Assembly: GCA_902984215.1 (NCBI GenBank)
Contig: CADWAF010001175.1
Span: forward strand, 1 to 50,112
Direction: 5' to 3'
Origin: Willaertia magna
Lineage: Eukaryota > Heterolobosea > Eutetramitea > Acrasida > Naegleriidae
Length of the DNA stretch: 50,112 bases
Made by a program: the position numbers and the translations under genes. Below the pieces are notes generated by a model that did no database searches, was not told the origin of the DNA, and worked only from the letters and a program-made list of their open reading frames with translations. Of the stretch, positions 34,438 through 46,500 are shown one piece after another (within the stretch, counting starts at the first letter, position 1; each line of letters begins with the position of its first letter).

Positions 34438-36944
34438 ATGAGGAAATTTTTTGGTACAATATTTGGAGGTCAAAATACTTCAAAGTTTTCTCTTGAAAGG
34501 CTAAAGTAAGTTCTTTCCTATTGATTAGAAAGTAATTAAGAAAATTAGTCAATTATGTGATTTAATGGAAAGAAATAAAATTATAGATGAAAATAATTCG
34601 GAAATTATTATTGAAACATTGCGTTTAATAGCTGAGCTTTTAGTTTGGGGAGATAAACATAATGAAAAATTTTGGGAGTAAGTTGTTTTGTTTTTTAACT
34701 TCCGATAGAAAGATGATCATTTATTTGAACTATAGTTTATTTCTTGAAAGAAATATTCTTTTCTATTTCTTAAATGTTTTATCTCAACCAACTGCTAATC
34801 ATGTTAAAAAACAATTAATACAAACACTTTCAATTATGGTTCAAAATATGGATACTGCTAATTCTTTATGTATGTTTTTATTTTAAAATTATTTATTATT
34901 AAATTGTAAAATAGATTTTTTATTATCAAATAATCATATGAATCATATTATTGAACATGAATTTGATTTAAAAGATGAAGAATTATTAGCTTATTATATT
35001 AATTTTTTAAAAACAATTTCATTAAAATTTGATAAATCAATTATTCAATTCTTTTTTGATAGTGTAAGTTTTTAAAATTTACAAAATTATTTATCAAAAT
35101 TATTTAAAATAGTATAATTTTAAATTTCCATTATATGATCAAGCAATTAAATTTTGTGATCATACAGATAGTATGATTAGAATTGCTGTCAGAACAATTA
35201 CTTTAAATACTTATAGTGGTATGTATTTATTTATTTTATTTACTTATTTAAAATTATAAAGTAAATGACCCAGCATTACATAATTATATTGTAACATCAT
35301 CTTCATCATCTTATTTTACAAAACTTTCAAATTTTTTATATAAACAATTTATTTTATTAAATGAAGTAGTTTTAAAAGCAAGAGAAAATAAAACATCAAT
35401 TAGAAATTTAGAAGATTATTCAGCTGATATATTAGATCATATTTATTATTTAAAAGATATTTATAATGTTAATATACAAGGATTAGATGATGTTTTAACT
35501 AAATCAATTATTCAATTATCAATTAAACAATTGTTAAATGATACTTTACAAAAGGTAAGTTTAATTTATTTAATATTTATATTTAAATAATTAGAAAATA
35601 TTAATGGAAACATGTTTATATTCATTAGCTCAAATGTTTAATGTTTTTTCTAATCGTAAATTATTAAATGAAATGTCAAATATTTTATTTTTAAAACAAG
35701 ATGATATTATAATAGAAAATAATGAAAATTTTATTGAAATTTGTTTTAAAATATTAAAACAACATGAAAATAATCAATCACTTATATCTACATGTTTATG
35801 TTTAATTTATTCTTTAATTGTAAATGAAAATATACCACCTAATTTACTTGACAATTATGGTATATTACCTAAAATTAGAATAAAAGAATTGAGACAATTG
35901 TCACCTTCTAATAATGAAGATGTTATTGAGATTAATGAAGATAAAGAAGATAATGATTTTATAACAATTATATTAAATTTAATTGAAGATAATCAATCTA
36001 AAAGAATTAATACATTACATTTAATATTTAGAATTTTATTTGAAATGTTATTTGATATGAGTATTAATAAAGTAGATAAATTAAAAGATAATCATGTTAA
36101 ATTATTTAAAATAATATTAAATAATTCATTAGATAAATGTAGAAAATATTTTAATGAAATTGATATTTTTGAATTTTTAGATTATTTTCAATTAGAATTT
36201 AGTCAATTTCAAAGATTATTTTCTACTAAATGTGAATTATTATTATCTGATACAACTGTATTATTAAGTAATCATTTAGATAATATTGATAAGATGAAAT
36301 ATGATATACATTTATTTATTTTAATTTATAATTTATTATCTAGTCATATTGTTTTAATGAATCAAGTATTAGAAGAAAATGATATTTTACCTTTAACTAT
36401 AGCTATTCATCCTAAACCTGAATATCAAGTAGGTGATGAAGCTATTTTAACAAATAGAGAAACTATACGGTGTTGTGTAACTTCTCCACAAAGCTCTCCT
36501 TCTACACCTACTTCCTCCTCCCCAACAACATCCTCTTCTAGAAAAATACAAAAATCAAATAGTTTAGGTTCTCTCCCAAGTAATAATAACAACAACAACA
36601 ACAATGGTTATTCCAGAAATGATAGACACTTATTCTTTGATGATAACTTTCTTTATATTGTTGTAGTAGATGTTAATAGAATTGGTTATGGTATTGTTGA
36701 AGAATTAATTAACCTCGCTACCTTACAAATTAAAACAAGTGAGCAAAATAGATTTTCAATGAGGCTAATTTCAGAACAAAAGCAATTGTATTCCTCTCTG
36801 CCAATGGTTCTTTTTGATAAGAAATTAGTTTTTGATGATTTTAAAATTGCAAAAGAAGTCAAAACAATATTGGAAAACAAAATGGAAGATTGTAAATTAT
36901 TTAAAAAACAACAATTTAAGAAAATACTGAAAATAAACAATTAA
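34438..36944 (+). CDS. CLEC16A: CLEC16A/Gop-1 family endolysosomal protein
   Basis: The most intron-rich gene here. Seven exons: 34438-34505, 34549-34677, 34736-34869, 34915-35063, 35113-35218, 35262-35554, 35595-36944; introns 40-58 nt; 742 residues. The N-terminal FPL domain is clear: [59 protein letters not shown], the name-giving FPL at 165-167, and [22 protein letters not shown]16A proteins control endosome-lysosome traffic and mitophagy, in animals with the E3 ligase NRDP1. Residues after about 590 hold a Ser/Thr/Asn low-complexity insert and then a conserved-looking end. Introns 1 and 2 contain earlier AGs that would cause frameshift or insertion; the acceptors chosen restore the family sequence. 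Shorter than human CLEC16A (1053), mainly by lacking the long tail. Confidence 0.92.
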
Positions 36945-36966
36945 AATTTATATTTACAAAAACAAT

Positions 36967-38661
36967 TTAGTGTGACTTTAAATCACCAGATACTTCTGGT
37001 ACTTGACCATATTTTCGTTCATAAACTTTAAAAACAGCTACTAGTGGAGTGTCAAATGCAACTCTTAAAAGTAAGAATCCATAGAGAAGTAATAAAACAG
37101 CCATACAAACAATGTGTCCAGCTAAATCCTTTCCAATTAATTTAACTAACCAAATTAACATTAAGTATGCGATAGGAGCTAAAATAACACATAAAATACT
37201 TCTAATCCAATAAAATCTAGGTCTAAAAGTATTAATCTCCAAAACAGGATTAAATGAACTACCCGACAATAAAGGCTTCTTAGTCTTTTCATTGTTAGAC
37301 TTATTGCTCCATTCTAAATTACCTTCTTCATCATTGTTAATATTTAATGTAACAGCATCATTCATTTCTTCTTCACTTTCACTTCCTTCTTCTTTATTAG
37401 TGCTATCATTAATAACATTATCTAAAGATGCTCTATAATGAATCATCTTATAAAAAGAAACTAAAGTAATTGAAACAGTAAATAAAGACCAACTATAAAA
37501 CATTAACCATCTAGTGTAAGGATCCCATTCATTTGATTGAAAGAATTCAAATAATACAAATGTAGTAGATAATGAATTTAAAGTTAAAAAACATGATAAT
37601 AAACCAACAAATCTTAATCTAAATGGAATATAAAAATTAGAAAATAATTTTCTCATTAAATAATTATTATATAAAGTATTAACCATATCCTTATTAAAAT
37701 CCTTAATTCTTTGTTTACCAATTACATATAAAGTAATTATAGTTAAAATTAAAGGTATTGTAATATTTAAAATAGGTATTAAATCAGGTGTAATTGATTG
37801 TAAAGGTAATCTATTAAAATAATGATACCATTCATTATTTAAATCAAACAATGGATAAGTATACCATTGCCATGGTTTAGGACCTAAACTATATTGAACA
37901 ATCTTTAACCCTTTCTTAACCATATATTCCCAACTAGGTGGATAAGTATAATAAATTGGATCAAATGCATTCCAATGAACAGGTAATCTATACATTCCTT
38001 CTTTCATATCTCCTTTATCTAATTCTGTATCTCCTAAATAAATTGCTTTTCTCCAATCAAAATATGAATTAAGAAATGCTTGAGGAGTAACATCATATGC
38101 TTTCTTTAATATTTTATCCTTATTATTTATCATTTCTTTATATATTTTATTATCTGTTGTAAATGATAAAAATGCTAAATTAAAATCATCAGGTATTGTC
38201 ATATCACTTGTAGCACAAAATGTTTTACATTTAAATAAATTATCAATTGATTTTTTAATAATTATATTTGTTGATAAATAAACTAATTGTTTAATTCCAT
38301 ATTGTTCTAAATTCCATAAATAAATATATGGATAAATATCTCCTTTAGATGATGGTATATCTTTAATCATTATAAATCCATCTTCTTTTAATATTTTCTT
38401 ACTTCTTTCACTTACTCTATCCGATAATAAAACTATAAATGGTCTATAACTTGTTGAATGTTCTTGAATACTTTTATGAACTACTCTTATTGCTGATAGT
38501 AATGAATCATCATTTAATATCATTGCATATGCCTCATCATACTTTTTACCTATATCATCACTAATTGGATATATATTATCATTCTCCGTTCCTATTGAAA
38601 AACTAGCAAACAGAATAAAGAATAAACACAACAGAATGAGCCTAACCTCAAGGCTTTTCAT
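36967..38661 (-). CDS. GT8-like membrane protein lacking metal-binding residues
   Basis: A 564-residue intronless protein. Residues 1-24 are a signal peptide (MKSLEVRLILLCLFFILFAS). Residues ~40-285 follow the glycosyltransferase-8 plan of glycogenin and plant PGSIP/IPUT1 proteins: AYAMILND, LWNLEQYGIKQLVYL, IDNLFKC, FLNSYF, YRLPVHWNAF, LGPKPWQW. Four to six membrane helices follow (about 292-315, 355-375, 385-410, 480-540), as in IPUT1-type enzymes that work on sphingolipids in the Golgi. The expected DxD after the VYL strand is STN (130-132), the His before the LGxxKPW motif is Gln256, and the Asp of the usual DQ before FLN is Pro193. Manganese-dependent transfer is therefore unlikely. It may be a pseudoenzyme or use another chemistry. 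Confidence 0.75.
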   Translation of the reverse strand: MKSLEVRLILLCLFFILFASFSIGTENDNIYPISDDIGKKYDEAYAMILNDDSLLSAIRVVHKSIQEHSTSYRPFIVLLSDRVSERSKKILKEDGFIMIKDIPSSKGDIYPYIYLWNLEQYGIKQLVYLSTNIIIKKSIDNLFKCKTFCATSDMTIPDDFNLAFLSFTTDNKIYKEMINNKDKILKKAYDVTPQAFLNSYFDWRKAIYLGDTELDKGDMKEGMYRLPVHWNAFDPIYYTYPPSWEYMVKKGLKIVQYSLGPKPWQWYTYPLFDLNNEWYHYFNRLPLQSITPDLIPILNITIPLILTIITLYVIGKQRIKDFNKDMVNTLYNNYLMRKLFSNFYIPFRLRFVGLLSCFLTLNSLSTTFVLFEFFQSNEWDPYTRWLMFYSWSLFTVSITLVSFYKMIHYRASLDNVINDSTNKEEGSESEEEMNDAVTLNINNDEEGNLEWSNKSNNEKTKKPLLSGSSFNPVLEINTFRPRFYWIRSILCVILAPIAYLMLIWLVKLIGKDLAGHIVCMAVLLLLYGFLLLRVAFDTPLVAVFKVYERKYGQVPEVSGDLKSH

Positions 38662-38804
38662 TTTTTTTTCCTTTTTATTTTTTTTTTAATTTTTTTTTTT
38701 AATTTGTATTCGTTTACGTTTCTATAATCAAATGGCCTGACAGTTCTAATTAGAAGAAAGGGCAACGACCAAGAATGATCCTTTTCGAATGCCATTCCAT
38801 CAAA

Positions 38805-40388
38805 TTATTCAAAGTTAGTGTGATGGTGATGATGATAATTGTTATGGTGTTGGAATGAATGATGGGTATTGGCATTCATTGTAGCTACATGTAAACATAA
38901 CTCTGGACTATTTTTTAAACAGTGATAATAATCTGGATGATATTTACCTTTAGATTTTAAAAGTAAACGATGTGAAGATTGTAATAAATAAAGAGGGGCT
39001 ATATAATGTTGATTATGTTTGTTATAATGTAAATTAGATTGTAGATAATTATTATCCCAAAACCATGTTTCATTCCTAACTTTATAAGGTAAAAATCCAA
39101 TAATTGGAATATAATATTCATCTAAATTTTTTAAACGTTTCTCTTCTGGAATATCTTCAAATACATGTTGACTGTTATTATTAATTGTAGTAGAAGAATG
39201 ATTTGTAATGATAGTATTACAATTACTAACATTTAAATCATTTAATATACTTGTATCAATAATATAATGAGAAGGAGTAAATTTATGATAAGTAATCATT
39301 TGTCCACCTAAATAATTCATTGTATTTGTATGACATAATATTGGATACCATGCAATAGCAAACCATGATTTATCTAAATTTAATTGATCTATTGTTCCAT
39401 CTAATAAAAAAGTACAATCTTTAGATAATTCTTCAATTTTATCAATTAATGGATATCTTAAATCAGGAGTAACAGATTCATAAAATTCAAAAAGTATATG
39501 ATCTTCATTATCTGCAGCTTCATCTTTATTCTTAATTAATTTAATGGCACTTAAATGAGGAACAAAATATACATTTTCAATTTGTGATTGATGATTAGGT
39601 AATCGTATAGGTATTTCAATTCCATAAGGTTCATCATAAAAATTCCATAAATCTTTTAAAGTATATTTATTTTCTATTGTTTTATTTTTTATAAAAGATT
39701 CTTCAATTGAAATATCTGGACTAGTATTATTTACGGTATTAGTGGACTGTTGAGAATTATTTGGCGGTATAAATTTAGTAATTTTAGGAGTTACATGTTT
39801 AAAGAAACTGTAGATATTTGTCTCTGGTAAAGGTTCAATATTTTGGTCATTATAAATAGTTGTAGATTTACATATTAACAATAAATCATAGAATGGGGAA
39901 GAAGAAGAAGAATAAGGATGAATATAAGGATAGTAATGTCTATGGTGATGATGGTAATTATTTCTATGATAATTATTACGGTGATGATGGGAATGTCCAT
40001 TAGACATTGAATTATTTATTGAATTCATTGTTGGTTGTTCTGTTTCTGTTGGTGCCGTAGATGTTGCAATGGTAGAATTTGATGGGTGGTTATTATTATA
40101 TTGAATTTTATTTGTTTTTTTAATTTCCCGTCTATTGTTCATTCTCATATTGTTGTTATTTGATGATGTTTGTTCAAGAATGTAAAGTTTTTGTTTTGTC
40201 ATTTCCATTCTATTCGAAGCATGATAGTTATTATTAGATATTGTTCCATTATTAGAATGACTATTATTATTACTATTGTTTTGTAAATGATGGTAATTAT
40301 TTTGGTGAGTATTATTATGATGATGGTGATTATTTGTTGCTGGAGAAGCTAATGCGCTTTGTTTATTGTTTCGATGATGAGAAGTCAT
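38805..40388 (-). CDS. DUF789-family protein with His/Asn-rich tails
   Basis: The frame runs to 40418 only via a TTG, so the ATG at 40388 is chosen, giving 527 residues. Residues ~1-190 are His/Asn/Ser-rich with homopolymer-like runs. The DUF789 core follows: YSFFKHVTPKI, TLKDLWNFYDEPYGIEIPI, VYFVPHLSAIKL, ILFEFYESVTPDLRYPL, KSWFAIAWYPI and QMITYHKFTP. After a low-complexity insert come IIGFLPYKVRNETWFW and a final conserved block, and the protein ends in a His-rich tail. DUF789 is best known from plants; its function is unknown. No membrane segment or signal peptide. His-rich tails could bind metal or be slippage products. Confidence 0.8.
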   Translation of the reverse strand: MTSHHRNNKQSALASPATNNHHHHNNTHQNNYHHLQNNSNNNSHSNNGTISNNNYHASNRMEMTKQKLYILEQTSSNNNNMRMNNRREIKKTNKIQYNNNHPSNSTIATSTAPTETEQPTMNSINNSMSNGHSHHHRNNYHRNNYHHHHRHYYPYIHPYSSSSSPFYDLLLICKSTTIYNDQNIEPLPETNIYSFFKHVTPKITKFIPPNNSQQSTNTVNNTSPDISIEESFIKNKTIENKYTLKDLWNFYDEPYGIEIPIRLPNHQSQIENVYFVPHLSAIKLIKNKDEAADNEDHILFEFYESVTPDLRYPLIDKIEELSKDCTFLLDGTIDQLNLDKSWFAIAWYPILCHTNTMNYLGGQMITYHKFTPSHYIIDTSILNDLNVSNCNTIITNHSSTTINNNSQHVFEDIPEEKRLKNLDEYYIPIIGFLPYKVRNETWFWDNNYLQSNLHYNKHNQHYIAPLYLLQSSHRLLLKSKGKYHPDYYHCLKNSPELCLHVATMNANTHHSFQHHNNYHHHHHTNFE

Positions 40389-40503
40389 TAATTTATTTTT
40401 TTCAATTCGGGAATTCAAACAGAGAACAAGCTCATTATGCGAATTTTACAATTTTATAATTAGAAGATTTTATAAATTAATTGACAAGTTTAATTCATTT
40501 AAA

Positions 40504-43500
40504 TTACATTTTGGTTTTTTTGGCAGTAACAACAGAAATAACATCAGGGGCTTGTTTCTCCTTCATCTTACGTTTGGTTGACTTATTACGTTTCATATTG
40601 TTTAAAAGTCTTGACTTTGCTCTTGAGATTGGATTTACAATTTCTGATTGTTGTTTTTTAGCTTGTTTACCTTCTATTCTCTTAGTAATTTCTTTTTGTG
40701 CTTGTTGATAAGCTTCATTGAATGAAGTGACATCATTAGGACAAACTAAGGATTGTACTAATTGTTTGGCTTCATTATTTAATCTTGATAAAGAATTAGA
40801 TGTAATAGAATTTGGTTGGTCTACTTCATAAAATAGATGGCAAAGATGTACCAAGTAAGGTGCTAACTTTTCTTTATGTGTGGAACAAACTCCAACACAT
40901 AATTTAATAATTGCAATTCTTCTCTCAACTACAGCATCGTCCGTATCATATACAAGTTTTTTGAATAGATTTCTTAATTCCATAAATAATTCGTCAGCGA
41001 CCACTTTCTTTTCCTCCAAGTTATCTGCATAACCAAATATATAAGAGAACATTCTAACAACTGTCACTACGTGTTCTTCTGACAAATTGGTTGTGTGTAA
41101 TAATTTAACAATACCAATACCTATTTGTTTTAATGAATCAGCATTGGATAAAGCATTAGATTCATTTGATTTCTTTCTCTTGGATAAATATAAATCTAAT
41201 AGTTTTAATGACTCTAATCTCATTGAATCCTTATAAGTTTCTGTATTGGAAATAATAGTCAATAAGGTTTCCCATATCTCATCAAAAACAGAAATACGAA
41301 CCAAACCGTGGTTTAGTAAAAGATGGAGAAGTTCAATAGTTTCAAAAACTAAAGAAGGATAATTTTCTAATTCTTCAGCTGACTTGCTAATTTCAATAAC
41401 TTCAGGTAAGAAAACTTGATTAAATTCTTGGCTCTGTCTCAATTTAGTTCCATTACCTAGCATTGCCAAAGTAATTACAGCATTTACTCCTACAGGTCTA
41501 AGTTTCTTTGTTTTCATCCATGTAAGTGCTGTTTGTATAAATTTAGAAAAGTTTTCATCGTTTAAACATTTTAAGAGGTCACGAATAGTTTCCCTTAGTT
41601 TTGCAATTGATAAAAGAAGGGCATTGTTGTTGTTTGATGATGCTCTAAGCTTACATTGCTTCTCTAATTCTAAAATTAAAGGCAAATATATTAATTCACA
41701 TTTTTCATTTAAGAATGGATTAGGGAATAGCTTAATGATTGTTTGAATGACTGACAAGATGGAACCTTTGGAGGTTGGTGTCATATTTTCATTCAACACA
41801 TTCTTGAATAAATAATTTAATTTTTCTTGTAAGGCTTCATTAGTAAATGGATAATTTAAATAAAAATCAACAAGCATATTAACACAACAATTTTGAATTT
41901 TCTCATCAAATGAACCAATCATTATCATTTTAACTCTTTCCATTATATCATAAATTTGAGGGGCTTGTATCTTCTTCTTAATTAAAATAGAAAGTATTTC
42001 AAAGGTTTGTACAGTGTAGAGTTTCTTTGTTGAATTTAATTCAATCTTTAACATATCAAGTAAAACATCAATTTGTCCAGAAGTAATGGTATATTTTGCA
42101 TGAAGGAAATACTTTACAGAAATGAGTAAAGTATCCCATGTTTCAGTGTTTGTTGCATCCAAACCAGTGTTCAACATTAATTCAAAAGTATTATTCAAAA
42201 TATCATTCTTACGGTCTTCAATCATTTCAAATTTCTTTGGATATTTCTTTACACATTCAATTAAAATTCTCAATGAAATTAAAGCTACATTTAATTGTTT
42301 ACCACCAATATACTTAATTAATAAAGGTATTACATTTTCCATTTCTTCTGTGCATTCATCTAATTTAACCTTAGACCTCTTAATAAAGGTTTCGAATAAT
42401 TTAAGATAAAATTGAACGATAATGTGAGTATTTTCAATTAACCCAGCAAGTAATTTCATCTTTGATTCATCATATTCACTAATAACACCAACTCTACCAG
42501 GTTCTTTTTGAATTAAAAAGTTTTCTTCTAATTTGTTATTCTTTGGTTTGGATAATTGATACCTGTCTTCTTCAATTTCTGAGGAAGTTTTGAAGGTCTT
42601 CTTTTGAATTCTATATAATTTCAAAGAGTCGATAATATGGTCTAATGAAGGCTTTTCTTTCAATCCACCATTTAACTTTAATCCCTTTAATAAATGTTTA
42701 AACAAGTACTCAAATCTTTGTAATATATCTGAGTTGACTACCTTTTTCAATCTATCATTGATACAATTAACAACAAAACCTAAATCTTTTTCAATGTTAA
42801 TTATCACACCAAGTCTTTCAATACATAAAAATAATGTATTTTGTAATTTAAGTTGGAAATATTTCTTTTGGGATGTGTCACCACCTGCTTCAAGTTCATC
42901 TGACTTAGATGTATCATATCTTAATACTTTTCTTTTCTTTTCAGTTTTCATTGGTGGAAGAGTAATTTCCTTTAGAAGAACATTCATCAATTCAGTAATG
43001 CTTTTGGTAATATTGATTTTCTTCATACCCGCAAGGGTTTGTAATAATCGTGTCAAAGTTATATAAAGTGTTTCTGCTTGATAACCATCTTCTGAAAGGG
43101 TTGTAGTTAAACTTCTTAGAATATTAAGGAAAAACCTATCACCAACTTCTTGTAATGCACTCATTAAAGCATCTCTAGCTGTATTTAATTGTTCTTCATC
43201 ACCACTCTTTAATTTTGAAACAATTTCTGTAATGGTTTGATTCACAAATGTATTATATCTGAATCTGTTGCACTTCTTTAATATCTTAGAAATTAAAGTA
43301 AAAACGTTCATTCTGATTAAGTAAACATCTTGTTTCTTATCCCAAAGGAATGTTTTAATTTTTGGCATAAGTGTGAAGACAAAGTAGTTTCTAATTACAT
43401 AAGGACTATCTTCATCAACCATTTCATCTTCATCTGGCTTCTCTTCTTCTTCTTCATAACGTTCCTTAATCATCTCAATTTCTTCTTCTTCTTCAGCTTC

Positions 43501-46500
43501 ATTGTAACTTCCATATTGATTATTTCCAGAGAATGAAAATTGGTCAGAAATCTTTGATAAAATTTCAAGTACAGCTGTCTTTCTCTTTGACAATAATTTG
43601 TAACTGAAATTACCCAACATAGTAACTAAGGTATCTAATAAAACTTTAACATGTTCCCATTTCATTGAAATAATTAAATAGACAGCCATGTTTATAGCCA
43701 ACTCTCTAGATTTGTTATCCTTACTTCCCATAAATTCATAAATGATTTTAAAAACAAATGTAGAAATAGTTGTTTGACTAATTGGTGAGTTTTCAATAGG
43801 ATTAACAATTTCATAGATTTTCTTGATACCCTCGTATTTCTTTGCAGTGTTATCTTCAGCAAGATATGAAAGAGATACAGATAAAGGTCTTAATTCTTTA
43901 AGTTCATCCATAGTATCAATCATCTTTACAAATATTTTCATATAAGTATTGGATTGAAGTAATTGGGCGGAGACAGCAAGTTTTTGAATAAAATCTACCA
44001 ATAAGGAACGAATATTTGGGAATTCAAACTTAGACTCTACAATTATGTCAATTAATGAAATCAATGACTTTGAAGCATTACTTGATAGTAGCCACTCTTT
44101 TTTACCTAAAAAGAATAATAAATTTCCAATAATTGGATACATTTCTAATTCATTCAATTTTCTTAATGTTTCTTCCTTTTGAATTAGTTTATCACAACAT
44201 TTAATGAATGAATCAGTGTCAACATTTACTAGATGGCTCTCTTCATTAGCATTTAATCCATGAACAATTTCTGATGTATATTTCAAATTAGGATTATTAG
44301 ATCTTTGAGCGGTATCATCCAAAATTTCACAAAGGGTTCTTCTAATTATATTATCCTTAATCTTGTAAAACATTTTTGAGAAGTGTACAATGTAATTTTC
44401 TTGGATTTCTTTACTTGTATAAGAAAGATAAGTTTTTGCCAAACTTAATAAAATACGTGTTTCTTCATCATTCATTTCATGTCTAATATTGTCAGAATAG
44501 AAATCTAGAATTATTTCTGCTGGAGATGAAGCATCGAAATAACCTCTTATTTGGTTGACTAATTTGAAACAACTCTTAGTATAATACGGTATTTCAATCT
44601 TTGAATTTCTAAAGGCATAGTAAGCAGTTAAAATACTATTTACAGTATTTGGAACAAATATTGTGCTACCAATAGTATGGTCTTCATCATCCTCATCAAC
44701 CATTTCGTCATCATTTGATTTAATGAAATCAAAATGTTTGTTGTTATTCACGAAAGTAAGTGTCCTATTCTTACAAATTGAGGAAATGAGGGTTGAAATC
44801 TTCTTAAAAACATTATTTGTAATCGATCCCTTTCCAACAAGTCCTATCATTCCTAAAAGTAATTCTTTCTCATAAGCTTTAACTAAATACAAAAGTTCAG
44901 GAGAAGAGAACCATATTTCATAAATACTGAAATATAAAGGGAATTGTTTGAGTAAACCAGAATGTTTGCCAACTTCAGTTAATAATGTATTAAATACAGC
45001 AACAATTCTATCTGTTGATTCTTTTTTAATTGAATAGTATTTCTGTCTTGAGAAGAATTGTGTAAGGAAACCTATTGCTCGTTCATAAAGTTTTCTCAAT
45101 CTATTAGCGGATCTCTCCTCTTCGTAACCGAACATTACTTCCTCTGCGTTACCTTCTTCCTCTTCCTCTCCTTCTTGCTCGTTAGTTTCTTCACCCTCTT
45201 GTTCCTCTTCTTCTACTTCATCATTTGATTCATCCATTGGATCTTCGTCAATTGAATCTTTTTCTACCATCTCAATAACTTCAACCTCTGTTCCTGTCTC
45301 GAATGCAGTCAAAGTAAAGTCTAACAATGTTTCAAAGAAATTACCATATATTGGTTCCAAACTATAAATAATTTCTTGGGCAACATCAAAGAACCAACGA
45401 GTTTGGGCTGGACTTGACTTCATTAATTCAATAGAATACTTTCCATTCTCCTTAAATCTAGATAAAAAGTAATCCATTACAAATGTGACAACATCCATTG
45501 ATTGCTTTCCTACATGTTCTAAGATTGTAGAAACTCTTCTCTTCCAAGTTTTCTCTTTCTTTATTCTTCCAGCCTTTCCTTTCTTTTTTGGAAGTGCTAT
45601 CTTTAACAAATATGGTTCAATAATTTTCAAAGTAAATGTTAAATATTCCTTTTTGTATTCCTTAGGTACAAGATCTGTTTCAAAATCAATCTTTGTAATG
45701 GAATTCGCATCTCTTGCCTCATTAATAGATTTTTGTAATGTGGTATAAACTTTTCTTGGAAGATAAGGTAATTGATATCTGTAAATACATTTCAAAACTA
45801 GAGTTTGAATTTGAGCAGATAAAGTAGAGAATAAACGCATCAATAAATCCTTCAACCATATTGTATCATCATTTTCCTCTGTAAAGAAGGAAGCATCAAA
45901 TTCTGAAATCGTTCCTAAAAACGCTTGTAGACGTTTTGTTACTGAATTTGGAATATAGATTAAGCCACCTTTGTCATATGTTTTCAACTCAACTTCATAG
46001 AAAATACGGAACACATTTATGATATCAGTTTGAGGATGAGAACACTTAGATGCTGTTCCAAAAAAGTTATTAAGCACTAAATTAAGGTAGGTATTGTAGT
46101 CTGTGTGAACTTTTGTTTCATCTTTTTCAAACTCCAAATAGGTTGCCTCTAAGCTTGAAAACTTTTCTATTTTCTGGTCCTTTTCATAAGTATTAAATTT
46201 TACTAAAGGTATTCCTATAGATCTTTTCTTTTTGTGATAAACGAATGATTTATAGGTTATATCTTTAATTCCATGATAGTTAAATAAAGCCTTTGCAAAC
46301 ATATGGGTGCACAAAGACCAATATTCTTCCAAATTATTATTAACAGCTAAAGAAGAAAGTACACCTATGTGTTGCCATAATGGTTGGAATTTAATATAAT
46401 ATCCTCCAAACACGTAATGAGTCAAAGCAGACCAATATATTGGATGTATATTATTTGCGTGACGTTTTAAAAGTGTAGCTGCAGAATTTAATAAAACTTC

